DNA from: Microbacterium barkeri
Lineage (GTDB): Bacteria; Actinomycetota; Actinomycetes; Actinomycetales; Microbacteriaceae
Assembly (NCBI RefSeq): GCF_027921765.1
Contig: NZ_BSEJ01000005.1
Location: 124,001 to 188,000, forward strand
Length of the DNA: 64,000 nucleotides
Direction of reading: 5' to 3'
The notes under the pieces are model-generated. The model had not been told where the DNA came from. It made no database searches and saw nothing but the letters and a program-made list of their open reading frames with translations. Position numbers and translations under genes: made by a program. Positions 17,418 to 26,067 of the stretch are shown here, in pieces. Numbering within the stretch: position 1 is the first letter of the stretch; each line of letters opens with the position of its first letter.

Positions 17418-18662
17418 TCAGCCGGCCGCCGGCACCGCCCGCGCCGCGCGCACCGCATCCGCATACACCGCGGCACTGGGCTTGGGCGTGCGCGCGAACG
17501 TGTCGCGGTCGACCGACACGAGGCCGAGCTTGGGGCCGTAGCCGAAGATCCACTCGAAGTTGTCCATGAGCGTCCAGTGGCAGTAGCCGAGCACGGGCGT
17601 GCCCGCCGCGATCTCCTCGCCGAGGGCCTCGAGCGCCGCCGGGATGAACGCCGCGCGCTGCGCGTCGTCGTCGGTCTGGATGCCGTGCTCGGTCACGAGC
17701 ACGGGCACGCCCGACACCTGGTGCGCGTAGCGGACGGCGCCCGCGAGCGACGCCGGCTCGATGACCGTGCCCATCCCGTTGCGCGGCCCTTCGGGGACGA
17801 CCTCGCCCGAGGCGTCGTGATAGGTCCGCTCGTAGTTCTGCACGCCGATGAAGTCGTCGTCGCGGGCGACCTCGAGCCAGTGGTCGTAGACCGCCGCACG
17901 GCACGCGTCGCGACGCGCCTCGCCGCCGGGCAGCGCGACCTCGTCGGCAATCGCGATCGAGACGCCGACGGGGAGGTCCGCCCGCCGCGCCTGGACGGCG
18001 GCCTTCGCGGCGCGGTGAGCGACGGTGAACGCCTCCTGGAAGTCGGCCTGCGCCTCGGCCGGCAGCACATTCGACGCGAAGTAGCGCTCGGCGCCGGCCG
18101 CCCGCGCGGCCGCGGCGAGCATGTCGCGCTTGAGCTGCTCGGCGACCGGAGGCAGCTTGTCGCCCGCCTGCAGCAGCTGCTCGAGGTTCGGCTCGTTGAG
18201 CGTCACGACTGCCTCGAGGCGGTCCCCGAAGCGCGCCATGACGCGGTCGGCCTGCTCGGCGAACAGAGCCGCGGCGTCGGGGGCGAGCCAGGACCCCGCG
18301 GCCGAGAACCAGTGCGGCGACGCGAAGTGGTTGAGCGTCACAAGGGGGGCGAGGCCGCGCTCGAGCGCGGCGTCCACGACCCGCTCGTAGTGGTCGAGCT
18401 CCTCCTGCGACACGACGCCGCGCTCGGGCTCGATGCGCGCCCATTCGACCGAGAAGCGGAAGGCGCTGAGCCCGAGGCCCGCGACGAGGTCGAGGTCGCT
18501 CTCGAAGAGGTCGTATGCGCGGCAGGCCTCACCCGAGCGCTCCCGGAACAGCGTCGGCGTCGTGTTCTCGAGGAACCAGATGTCGCTGTGGACGTTGCCG
18601 CCCTCGTTCTGGTGGCCGGCCGTCGCGACGCCCCAGAGGAAGCCGTCGGGGAAGGAGGTCAT
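17418..18662 (-). CDS. GH1 family beta-glucosidase
   Basis: A 414-residue family 1 glycosidase, a little shorter than the usual 440-480. The acid/base is expected at Glu157 (VTLNEPNLEQL) and the nucleophile at Glu325 (VLVTEHGIQ, with His where most members have Asn). The N-terminal FPDGFLWGVATAGHQNEG and C-terminal GYCHWTLMDNFEWIFGYGPKLGL are family hallmarks. No signal peptide is seen, so it is cytoplasmic. It follows an MFS sugar transporter on the same strand with a 68-base gap, and a TetR gene is divergent. Substrate is probably a beta-glucoside or rhamnosyl-glucoside brought in by the transporter. Confidence 0.92.
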   Translation of the reverse strand: MTSFPDGFLWGVATAGHQNEGGNVHSDIWFLENTTPTLFRERSGEACRAYDLFESDLDLVAGLGLSAFRFSVEWARIEPERGVVSQEELDHYERVVDAALERGLAPLVTLNHFASPHWFSAAGSWLAPDAAALFAEQADRVMARFGDRLEAVVTLNEPNLEQLLQAGDKLPPVAEQLKRDMLAAAARAAGAERYFASNVLPAEAQADFQEAFTVAHRAAKAAVQARRADLPVGVSIAIADEVALPGGEARRDACRAAVYDHWLEVARDDDFIGVQNYERTYHDASGEVVPEGPRNGMGTVIEPASLAGAVRYAHQVSGVPVLVTEHGIQTDDDAQRAAFIPAALEALGEEIAAGTPVLGYCHWTLMDNFEWIFGYGPKLGLVSVDRDTFARTPKPSAAVYADAVRAARAVPAAG

Positions 18663-18730
18663 GTCGTCACTGCTTTCTTCGGGATTCGATCGAGGAGGGA
18701 TGGCCGCTCGCGCGGGGCGGCCATCCGAGG

Positions 18731-20062
18731 TCAGCGCGCTCCGCGCACGAAGAGGATCACGAGGCCGCCGATCACCGCGGCGATCGCGCCAGCGATGAAG
18801 AGCGCGGCGAAGTTCGGGCCGGCGGGCCCCGCGCCGATCGCGAGGAGGGCGGGCGCCGCCGCGGCGACGATCGTCACGGGCAGGTTGTCGGCGATCTTGA
18901 GGATGCCGAGGTCCTTCGCGGGGTTGTCGGGGTCGGGGAGCACCTGCGTCGCGAGCACGAGCTCGACCGCGAAGTACACGCCCTGGCCGAGGCCGACGAC
19001 CGTGCACGCCACGAGGTAGAACCCGAAGTCGGGCGCGAGCGAGGCGAGCACGAGGCCGACGGCGAGGATGACCGCGGCGACGAGGATGAACGGCTTGCGG
19101 ACGCCGAGGCGGTCGCTGAGCTTCCCGACGAGGGGAGCGACGAGCATCGTGATGCCGAGGTTCACGACGACGGTGAGCAGGATGGCCGTGCCGAGTCCTG
19201 CAGGCTCCATGTGCAGCTTCTGCAGCAGGTAGATCGCCTGGTATCCGTTCAGCGCGGCGACGCCCGAGAACACGAGCATGCGGCTCGTGAAGACCCAGGT
19301 GAACGCGGAGTGCTTGAGCGGGTTCACCCAGAACACGCGCAGCGCGGCTCGCAGGTCGAAGGGCGGCTGCGGGAACTCCCACTTCGGGTCGCGGACGACC
19401 ACCGCGAGCACGAGCATCCCGATGACGGCGAGAGCGGTCGGGATGCCCACGAGCGGGAGGAGCTGCTGCCCGAACGGCACCGCCACGGCCATCCCGAAGA
19501 GCGCGCCGATCGGCGTGCTCATGCTCACGAGCGCCGTGGCGACGCCGCGCTGGTCGGCGGGCAGCTGGTCGGTGAGGAGCGCCATGACCGTGACGTTGGC
19601 CGCGACGAATCCGGTCGTGATGAGGAGGTGCGCCGCGACGAACACGGGCACGTTCGGTGCCGTCACGAGCAGGATGGCCCCGAGCACGAACGCGATCGCC
19701 CCCACGACGAGGTATGGCCGGCGCCGGCCGAAGCGCGACCGCGTGCGGTCGCTCAGCGTGCCGACGATGGGCAGCGCGAACAGCGTGAGGATGCCCGCGA
19801 CCGCGCTCGAGATCGAGATCGTCGTCGTCGCGGTCGCGGCGTCGATCTCCGTCGCCTTGAGCGTGAGGGTGAGGAGCGCCGCCGACATCTGGGCGGCGGC
19901 CGCGCCCACCATCGCGAGGACGAGGAAGAACGTGAAGCCGCGGGGGCGCTTCACGCTCTGGCGGAACGCCTCGGTCGGGGTGAGCTCGCGCAGGGTGTCG
20001 GTCGTGATCGCGGGGGCCGCGCCGAACGGCGTGGCCGCGGGGGCGTCTTCGGGGATGGTCAT
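18731..20062 (-). CDS. MFS transporter, sugar/glycoside permease (GPH/SLC45-like)
   Basis: A 443-residue membrane protein with about 12 hydrophobic segments. After the second segment is SDRTRSRFGRRRPYLVVG, the loop motif shared by glycoside-pentoside-hexuronide and SLC45-type sugar/cation symporters; the repeat in the second half is GKLSDRLGVRKPFIL. The start at 20062 has AAGGAAG upstream; an earlier in-frame ATG at 20149 adds unconserved residues and would overlap the promoter. It is the first gene of the transporter-GH1 operon, so it likely imports the glycoside that GH1 cleaves. Confidence 0.85.
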   Translation of the reverse strand: MTIPEDAPAATPFGAAPAITTDTLRELTPTEAFRQSVKRPRGFTFFLVLAMVGAAAAQMSAALLTLTLKATEIDAATATTTISISSAVAGILTLFALPIVGTLSDRTRSRFGRRRPYLVVGAIAFVLGAILLVTAPNVPVFVAAHLLITTGFVAANVTVMALLTDQLPADQRGVATALVSMSTPIGALFGMAVAVPFGQQLLPLVGIPTALAVIGMLVLAVVVRDPKWEFPQPPFDLRAALRVFWVNPLKHSAFTWVFTSRMLVFSGVAALNGYQAIYLLQKLHMEPAGLGTAILLTVVVNLGITMLVAPLVGKLSDRLGVRKPFILVAAVILAVGLVLASLAPDFGFYLVACTVVGLGQGVYFAVELVLATQVLPDPDNPAKDLGILKIADNLPVTIVAAAAPALLAIGAGPAGPNFAALFIAGAIAAVIGGLVILFVRGAR

Positions 20063-20139
20063 GGTGGCTTCCTTGCCGATGGGGGCCGTCGGGTCGGCCG
20101 TCTCTTCGTCGATGGGGTCCCGTCGCCGGGATGCGGGAG

Positions 20140-20176
20140 ACGCTAACACGAAAAGTTAAAGGGTTCAATGTTTTTG
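20140..20176. promoter_or_regulatory. Divergent promoter of MFS-GH1 and TetR, AT-rich
   Basis: On the minus strand a -35 TTGAAC (20163-20168) and -10 TAGCGT (20140-20145) are spaced by 17 bases, upstream of the MFS gene. The AT-rich block around AAAAGTTAAAGGGTTCAATGTTTT is partly self-complementary, covers the -35, and is the likely TetR operator. The block is unusually AT-rich for this genome. Confidence 0.55.
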
Positions 20177-20200
20177 CGCGGATCCTGGTACGGTGCTGAC

Positions 20201-20791
20201 ATGGCAGGACCCCGAGGCGAGTACCGGAAGAGCGCGGAACGGCGCGCGCAGATCCTCGACGCCGCATTCGCGGTGTTCGCGAAGAACGGGTACACCGCGA
20301 GCTCGGTGAACGAGATCGCGCGAGCCGTGGGCATCACCCAGACGGGCGTCCTCCACCACTTCGCCGGCGGCAAGATCGCCCTCCTGCGCGCCGTTCTCGA
20401 GCAGCGCGACGCGCGCGCCGAGGGCGTCCTCGAGGCGCGGCGCGGCCGCGACTTCCTCCTCGGCCTCGTCGAGATCTCCCGCGCGCAGGCCGCCCAGCGC
20501 GGTGTCGTGCAGCTCTACCGCAACCTCTCGGCCGAGGCGGTCGACCCGGACCATCCCGCGCACGAGTACTTCCACGCCCGCCTCGAGCGCATCGCCGACG
20601 CCGTCACCCGCGCGTTCGCCGAGGTGCGCGACGACGGAGGGCTCCGCGATGGCGTCGACCCGCGCACCGCCGCACTGCGCACGATCGCGATGACGGAGGG
20701 CCTCGAGCTCCTCTGGCTGAACGGCTTCGACGTCGACATGGCCGACGACATCCGCGACTTCATCGACGGCTATCTCGTCGATCCCCTCTGA
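20201..20791 (+). CDS. TetR-family transcriptional regulator
   Basis: A 196-residue TetR protein. The DNA-binding domain covers about residues 12-60 (RRAQILDAAFAVFAKNGY, SSVNEIARAVGITQTGVLHHF). The ligand domain contains the TetR_C-like ELLWLNGFDVDMADD end. The ATG at 20201 is chosen; an upstream in-frame ATG at 20168 lies in the likely operator. It is divergent from the MFS-GH1 operon and 52 bases upstream of the rhamnosidase on the same strand, so it probably controls both. Confidence 0.87.
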   Translation: MAGPRGEYRKSAERRAQILDAAFAVFAKNGYTASSVNEIARAVGITQTGVLHHFAGGKIALLRAVLEQRDARAEGVLEARRGRDFLLGLVEISRAQAAQRGVVQLYRNLSAEAVDPDHPAHEYFHARLERIADAVTRAFAEVRDDGGLRDGVDPRTAALRTIAMTEGLELLWLNGFDVDMADDIRDFIDGYLVDPL

Positions 20792-20843
20792 CCCGACCAC
20801 GACCGTCCGCGGACGCCGTCGTCCGCCATCCGTCAGGAGCCCC

Positions 20844-23456
20844 ATGAGCATCGCCGCCCGCCCTGTGACCGTCGAGCACCACCGCGAGCCGATCGGCATC
20901 GGCGAGACGCGTCCGCGCCTGTCGTGGATCGTCGACGCCGACCAGCCCGGATGGGCGCAGCGCGCCTACGAGATCGAGATCGTCTCCGACGCGGGCGCGT
21001 TCACGACCGGACGGGTCGAGTCGGTCGATCAAGTGCTCGTGCCCTGGCCTGCCGAGGCGCTCGGCAGCCGGGCACGCCGCTCGGTGCGGGTGCGCGTGTG
21101 GGGCGCCGAGGGCGACGCGTCGGACTGGAGCGCGCCGACCGTCCTCGAGACGGGATTGCTCGACTCCGCACTGTGGGAGGCGCGGATGGTCGCTCCCGCG
21201 CTGCCCGAGACGGGCGACGGCGGCGAGCCGGCCGCGCTGCTGCGCGGCGAGGCCGAGCTCCGCGGCGGGATCGTGCGCGCCCGGGTCCGCGCCACGGCGC
21301 GGGGCGTCATGACGCTGCGGATCAACGGGCGCCCCGTCGGCGACGACGTGCTCCACCCCGGATGGACGAGCTACGCGCGGCGGCTGCGCTATCGCACGTG
21401 GGATGTCACCGAGCTCGTGCACGAGGGACGCAACGCCCTCGGGGTGCACCTCGCGGACGGCTGGTACCGCGGGTACCTCGGGTTCGGCGGCCTCCGCGAC
21501 CTCTACGGAGACCGGACGGCCGCGCTCGTGCAGCTCGAGGTCGAGCACGCCGACGGTTCCCTCACGGTGGTCGGGAGCGATGAGACCTGGCGCTCGGCCC
21601 TCGGGCCCGTGACGCGCGCCGACCTGTACATGGGCGAGACCTACGATGCGCGGCGCGCCATCGCCGGATGGGACGAGCCCGGCTTCGACGACGCCGCGTG
21701 GGATGCCGTGTCGACGGTCGCGTTCGACCCCGCGACCCTCGTCGCGCCCGACGGTCCGGCCGTCCGCCGCACCGAGACCATCCGCCCCGTCGAGGTGCGC
21801 ACCTCGCCGACCGGCCGGACGATCCTCGACTTCGGGCAGAACCTCGTCGGCCGGCTCCGCGTGCGCGTCCCGGCCGACGCAGGCGAGATCGTGCTGCGGC
21901 ACGCCGAGGTGCTCGAGCACGGCGAGCTCGGCACCCGACCGCTGCGGCGCGCCCGCGCGACCGATGTGGTCCTCGGCGATGGCACCGCGTTCACGTGGGA
22001 GCCCGCTTTCACGTTCCACGGCTTCCGGTACGCGGAGGTGAGCGGATGGCGCGGCGACGTCGATCCGTTGGCGTTCGAGGCCGTCGTGCTGCACACCGAC
22101 ATGCGCCGCGTCGGCACCTTCTCGTGCTCGGATCCGCTGCTCGACCGCCTGCACGAGAACGTCGTGTGGGGCATGCGCGGCAACTTCCTCGACGTGCCCA
22201 CCGACTGCCCGCAGCGCGACGAGCGCCTCGGCTGGACGGGTGACCTGATGGCTTTCGCGCCGACCGCCGCGTACCTCTACGACACGTCGGGGATGCTCAC
22301 GGGATGGCTCGCCGACCTCGCCGCCGACCAGCACGACGACGGCAACGTGCCGGTGTACATCCCGTGGGCCGACGTCGACCCGAACATGCCGCCGCTCGGG
22401 GCCGAGGCCGGCTGGGGCGACGCCGCGACGGTCGTGCCGTGGACGCTCTACGAGCGCTACGGCGACGTCGAGATCCTCCGCCGCCAGTGGGGTTCGATGA
22501 CCGGATGGGTCGAGGCGCTCGCCGCGCGAGCGGGCGACGCTCTCGACTTCTCCAGTGGAGGGTTCTCGTTCGGGGACTGGCTCGACGCGGCGGCGCCCGA
22601 CGACCAGCCGTGGGCTGCGCGCCTGCCGTGGCAGGCGGTCGCGACCGCGTACCTCGCGCTGTCGGCGCGCATCCTCCGCGACGCCGCCGCCGTCCTCGAT
22701 CGCCCCGAGGACGAGGCGCGCTACGCGGATCTCTTCGCCCGCACGGCGGCGCGCTACCGCGACGAGTACGTCACCCCGACCGGACGCGCGGCGTTCCCGT
22801 CGCAGACCGCGTACGCCCTGGCCATCCGCTTCGGCCTCCTGCTCCCCGAGCAGGAGGAGCACGCGGGAGAGCTCATGGCCGCCCAGGTCGCCGCCGACGG
22901 GTTCGCGATCGGCTCGGGCTTCCTCGGCACGCCGCACGTGCTCGACGCGCTCGCCGACACCGGCCACGCCGCGACGGCGTGGAGGCTCCTCCTGCAGACT
23001 GAGTGCCCGTCGTGGCTCTACGCCGTGACGATGGGAGCGACCACCGTCTGGGAGCGCTGGAACTCGATGCTCCCGGACGGCTCGATCAACCCCGGCGAGA
23101 TGACGTCGTTCAACCACTACGCGTTCGGCGCTGTGGCCGACTTCCTCCACCGGCGAGTCGGCGGACTCGCTCCGGCAGCGCCGGGCTACCGCCGCATCCG
23201 GGTCGCGCCGCTTCCGACTCCCGAGCTCACGTGGGCGCGCACCGCGCACGAGACGCCCTACGGTCGCGCGGAGGTGTCCTGGACTCTCGAGGACGACGCC
23301 TTCGCCCTCGAGGTCGTCGTCCCGCCGTCGACCGAAGCCGAGATCGTGCTGCCCGACGGGTCCGAGCCGACGATCGTCGGCTCGGGGACGCACCTGTTCG
23401 CGTGCGCGTTCACCGCCGGCGAGGCGGCCGCGGTGGCCGCGTCGTTCACGGGCTAG
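20844..23456 (+). CDS. GH78 alpha-L-rhamnosidase
   Basis: An 870-residue family 78 enzyme that removes terminal alpha-L-rhamnose from plant glycosides such as rutinosides. Domains in order: fibronectin-like N-terminus, rhamnosidase N domain (about 160-310), a beta-sandwich, the (alpha/alpha)6 catalytic barrel (about 420-770) and a C-terminal beta domain. The catalytic motif DCPQRDERLGWTGD places the expected general acid at Glu460; the second acidic residue of the family would be Glu737 in TTVWERWNSM. No signal peptide. AGGAG lies four bases before the ATG. Working with GH1, it would release the sugars of rhamnosyl-glucosides. Confidence 0.93.
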   Translation: MSIAARPVTVEHHREPIGIGETRPRLSWIVDADQPGWAQRAYEIEIVSDAGAFTTGRVESVDQVLVPWPAEALGSRARRSVRVRVWGAEGDASDWSAPTVLETGLLDSALWEARMVAPALPETGDGGEPAALLRGEAELRGGIVRARVRATARGVMTLRINGRPVGDDVLHPGWTSYARRLRYRTWDVTELVHEGRNALGVHLADGWYRGYLGFGGLRDLYGDRTAALVQLEVEHADGSLTVVGSDETWRSALGPVTRADLYMGETYDARRAIAGWDEPGFDDAAWDAVSTVAFDPATLVAPDGPAVRRTETIRPVEVRTSPTGRTILDFGQNLVGRLRVRVPADAGEIVLRHAEVLEHGELGTRPLRRARATDVVLGDGTAFTWEPAFTFHGFRYAEVSGWRGDVDPLAFEAVVLHTDMRRVGTFSCSDPLLDRLHENVVWGMRGNFLDVPTDCPQRDERLGWTGDLMAFAPTAAYLYDTSGMLTGWLADLAADQHDDGNVPVYIPWADVDPNMPPLGAEAGWGDAATVVPWTLYERYGDVEILRRQWGSMTGWVEALAARAGDALDFSSGGFSFGDWLDAAAPDDQPWAARLPWQAVATAYLALSARILRDAAAVLDRPEDEARYADLFARTAARYRDEYVTPTGRAAFPSQTAYALAIRFGLLLPEQEEHAGELMAAQVAADGFAIGSGFLGTPHVLDALADTGHAATAWRLLLQTECPSWLYAVTMGATTVWERWNSMLPDGSINPGEMTSFNHYAFGAVADFLHRRVGGLAPAAPGYRRIRVAPLPTPELTWARTAHETPYGRAEVSWTLEDDAFALEVVVPPSTEAEIVLPDGSEPTIVGSGTHLFACAFTAGEAAAVAASFTG

Positions 23457-23938
23457 CGGCCGCCCGGCGTCCGGCGGGCGGAGCGCCTCGCGCGGGCGCC
23501 CCGCCGCGCGGAGAACCGCACGATGAGCGCGAGCGCCAGGGCGGAGGCGGTCATCGCCGACCAGCCGATCGCCGAGACGGCGGCGAGCGACGCCGCCATG
23601 CCGACGCCCGCGGCGAGCATGCCGAGGGCGAAGAGGAGTCCGAGCGCGCCCGCGCCTCGACGGAGCGCGCGGCCGATGAGCCAGCCGGCGACGAGGATGG
23701 GCCCGGCGACCGAGATCGCCGCGACGCCGATCGCCGTCGGCATGATCCACGCCTGGCCGGTGAGGCTCGCGTAGATGAGGGCGCCCGTGCCCGCGCCGAG
23801 ACCCGCCGCGAGCCAGATGCCGAGCCACAGGGCGGCGCGCCGCGGCGGTGCGATCCGCTTCGGGCTGGCGGGTGCCGTCGCGCGCTCGGCGCGGGCCTCA
23901 GTCGGACGGGTCTCCTCGAGTGCGATGCGGGTGCGCAT
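23453..23938 (-). CDS. Small hypothetical membrane protein
   Basis: A 161-residue protein with about four hydrophobic stretches (residues 35-57, 67-88, 96-119 and 121-143) between basic, Arg-rich tails. I do not recognise a family. The stop overlaps the convergent rhamnosidase stop by four bases. It may be a DUF-type actinobacterial membrane protein; nothing in the context gives a role. Confidence 0.55.
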   Translation of the reverse strand: MRTRIALEETRPTEARAERATAPASPKRIAPPRRAALWLGIWLAAGLGAGTGALIYASLTGQAWIMPTAIGVAAISVAGPILVAGWLIGRALRRGAGALGLLFALGMLAAGVGMAASLAAVSAIGWSAMTASALALALIVRFSARRGARARRSARRTPGGR

Positions 23939-23972
23939 GACTCGAGGAGACCATCCGAACCTCAGACGACGC

Positions 23973-24884
23973 TCAACGCGCCGCGGCCTGGCGCTCCGTC
24001 GCGAGCGTGCGGATGAGCGCGTGCTGGCGGCGCAGCTGATCCGAGGCGCGGTACGGGTGCTTGTGCCCCTCGTACTCGCTCGAGAGCCAGCCCGTGTATC
24101 CCGATTCGAGGACGATGTCGATGATCTCGGCCCACGGGATGTGGTGGTCGACGAGCTCGTCGTCGATCTCGTGGAACTTCGCCTGGAAGTACACCGTGTA
24201 GGGCATGACGTCGCGCAGATCGGAGACCGGCACCACGGGCACGACGGGGAACGCGGGCGCGCCGCCCGTGCCGAGCTGCGACGTGATGCCGGGCTCCTCG
24301 CGGCGGAACATGCTCTTCTGGAACACGCCCGTGTCGATGAGCAGTCCGAAGTTCTCGGTGCCGGTGCGCTCGATGAACGCGATGTACTCGTCGACCACGG
24401 GCGACCTGATGACCGACGGCCAGTGGATCTCGGGGCAGATAGTGATGCCGAGGTCGTGCGCGAGGTCGAGGTTGCGCTCGACGGCCTGGTCCCAGATCGG
24501 ATCGACCTGGAGGTCGCTCGTCACGACGCCGATCTTGGGACGCACGAACGAGAACCCGAGCGTCGCGGCGAGACGCAGGTCGAGCGCGAGCTGCTCGGCG
24601 CCCTCCTCGACGGTCATGCCGCGCCCCGGGAACCGGCGCGTGTCGAGCCACGATCCGTACAGTGTCGGCGTGAGCCCGAGCTCGGCGTTGCGGGCGTGCC
24701 ACGCGTCGATGAAGGCCGTGGATGGCTCGGGGTAGCTCTCGACATGGCCTTCGCCGAGGATCTCGATGCCGGTCGCGCCGAGATCGGCGATGTCGCGCGC
24801 GCAGTCGTCGAGGTCCATGACGACGCCGAAGTCGCCGGTGTAGCTGTAGACCGAGACGCCCAGCTGGAACGGGATGGCGCTCAT
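23973..24884 (-). CDS. CarC-like C-glycoside deglycosidase catalytic subunit (TIM barrel), copy 1
   Basis: A 303-residue xylose-isomerase-like TIM barrel. It resembles the large subunit of CarBC/DgpBC-type C-deglycosidases, which cleave the sugar-aryl C-C bond of 3-keto C-glycosides at a divalent metal. Family metal positions are Glu152 (ICPEIHWP), Asp184 (LLIDTGVF) and Glu270 (LSSEYEGH). At the usual His position it has Gln234 (FQAKFHEID), although His238 is close by. The ATG overlaps the stop of the CarB-like gene upstream (ATGA), as expected for two subunits of one complex. A plain sugar phosphate isomerase is the alternative, but the CarB pairing argues against it. Confidence 0.75.
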   Translation of the reverse strand: MSAIPFQLGVSVYSYTGDFGVVMDLDDCARDIADLGATGIEILGEGHVESYPEPSTAFIDAWHARNAELGLTPTLYGSWLDTRRFPGRGMTVEEGAEQLALDLRLAATLGFSFVRPKIGVVTSDLQVDPIWDQAVERNLDLAHDLGITICPEIHWPSVIRSPVVDEYIAFIERTGTENFGLLIDTGVFQKSMFRREEPGITSQLGTGGAPAFPVVPVVPVSDLRDVMPYTVYFQAKFHEIDDELVDHHIPWAEIIDIVLESGYTGWLSSEYEGHKHPYRASDQLRRQHALIRTLATERQAAAR

Positions 24885-25279
24885 CGGACGATCACCGCCT
24901 TCCGGGTCGCGGTCCAGGCCTGCGGCTGGAGCTCTTCGGGGATGTACGACATGCGCATGCGCAGAGTGAACGAGACGTCGTGGACGCCCGGCGCGAGGCC
25001 GCCGTCCTTCGCCACCGTCAGCACCGCCGCGTGCTCGAGCGGCCAGCGGACATCCGTCGACTCCCGCAGCTGCGCGAACGAGTACTCGCCGCTCGGGAGG
25101 CCCCATGTGATGTCGGAGGCGTCGAACTCCTCGCCGTCGACGACGAGCGTGGGCTCCTCGAGCAGGTTCGCCCAGACGCCGCGGTAGTAGGGGCTGCGCA
25201 CCCGCAGCTGGAATCCGGTCGGGCGGTCTCCGCCGACGTTGCGGAATCCCTTCGACTGGATGAGGGATTTCTCGAGCAT
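24881..25279 (-). CDS. CarB-like C-glycoside deglycosidase small subunit (DUF6379), copy 1
   Basis: A 132-residue all-beta protein of the DUF6379 type, the small subunit of C-glycoside deglycosidases. It has the family's alternating hydrophobic strands, SPYYRGVWANLLEEPTLVVDGE near residues 29-50 and LRMRMSYIPEE near the end. GAGGAG precedes the ATG. It is coupled to the CarC-like gene by a four-base overlap and divergent from a SnoaL-like gene, with an island operator between them. It is the least similar of the CarB-type proteins in the window (no PWYRSLW motif). Confidence 0.72.
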   Translation of the reverse strand: MLEKSLIQSKGFRNVGGDRPTGFQLRVRSPYYRGVWANLLEEPTLVVDGEEFDASDITWGLPSGEYSFAQLRESTDVRWPLEHAAVLTVAKDGGLAPGVHDVSFTLRMRMSYIPEELQPQAWTATRKAVIVR

Positions 25280-25311
25280 CCTCGCTCCTCTCGCGCCCCG
25301 TCGTGGGGCTC

Positions 25312-25336
25312 ACTTATGTCGAGAATAGTCATAAGC
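25312..25336. promoter_or_regulatory. Island operator, site a (CTTATG-N11-CATAAG)
   Basis: Perfect six-base arms CTTATG (25313-25318) and CATAAG (25330-25335) with an 11-base AT-rich spacer, in the divergent region between carB-like copy 1 and the SnoaL-like gene. It is one of nine matching sites in the island. Confidence 0.7.
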
Positions 25337-25367
25337 TTGCGTGAAGCCAACATTGAGAGGATCCGCA

Positions 25368-25823
25368 ATGACGCCATCCGATGCCGACGAGCTCCGCGCG
25401 CGCAATCGCGCGGTGGTCGAGGCCTTCTTCTCATCGAACCTCGACAACCCCGAGGAGCGCATCGCGCTCTGGCACCCCGACGGCGTCAAGGAGCTGCCCT
25501 TCGCACCGCGCGAGCTGCCCAAGACCCGATGGGAAGGGCGCGACGAGATCGTGGCGAACACGGTCAACAACGCCGGGATGTTCGCGAACTGCGTGCACCA
25601 GGACCTCGAGATCTTCGCGTGCGAGGATCCTTCGCTCTTCTTCGTGACGAGCCGGATGGTGCCGGAGGCGACGTTCCTGGGCGAGCCGTACCCGCAGTCG
25701 TTCGTGCACCTCCTGCGCGTCGAGGACGGCAGGATCATCCTGCAGCGCGAGTACTTCGACTCGGGCATCCTCGCCGACGCCGAGCGCGCCGCCCGCGCGA
25801 AGGGGCGCACGCCGACGGTCTGA
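25368..25823 (+). CDS. SnoaL-like / NTF2-fold protein
   Basis: A 151-residue cone-shaped NTF2-like domain (RNRAVVEAFFSSNLDNPEERIALWHPDG at the start, then TRWEGRDEIVANT and HLLRVEDGRIILQREYFD), similar to PhzA/B- and SnoaL-type proteins. The family includes isomerases, dehydratases and non-catalytic binding proteins, so the activity is open. The ATG at 25368 has GAGAGG seven bases upstream. It is divergent from the CarBC-like pair and shares its operator. A role on the keto-sugar or released aglycone is a guess. Confidence 0.75.
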   Translation: MTPSDADELRARNRAVVEAFFSSNLDNPEERIALWHPDGVKELPFAPRELPKTRWEGRDEIVANTVNNAGMFANCVHQDLEIFACEDPSLFFVTSRMVPEATFLGEPYPQSFVHLLRVEDGRIILQREYFDSGILADAERAARAKGRTPTV

Positions 25824-25888
25824 GGGGCCCGCTCGGGCGCCTCGGCCGTCGCCGCGTTTCGCGGCGAACCGGGCGCGGATCGACGCAC

Positions 25889-25921
25889 AACGCGGCAGGA
25901 GCCTGGGGCTCCTGCCGCGTT
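25889..25921. terminator. Bidirectional terminator hairpin
   Basis: A perfect 15-base stem (25889-25903 with 25907-25921) and a 3-base loop, starting AACGCGGCAGG and ending in its complement with TT. It sits between the convergent SnoaL-like and GMC oxidoreductase genes. The rest of the 25824-26067 gap shows only further GC-rich imperfect palindromes. Confidence 0.75.
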
Positions 25922-26067
25922 TCACGTCCAACGGATGGCCGTCTGCCGCGTTCCGGGGCGAACGGCCGGCGGACGCACCCACCGACCGACCCCCACACCC
26001 GCACCGCCCCTGACACGCCCCAACCCCCGCACGCCGGCCGACGCCCCCCGCATCGGTCGGCGCGGTC

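Noticed and set aside
18663..20267. Upstream extension of the GH1 gene frame across the MFS gene
   Set aside because: The extended part is a shadow of the MFS transporter; the glycosidase family N-terminus starts at 18662.
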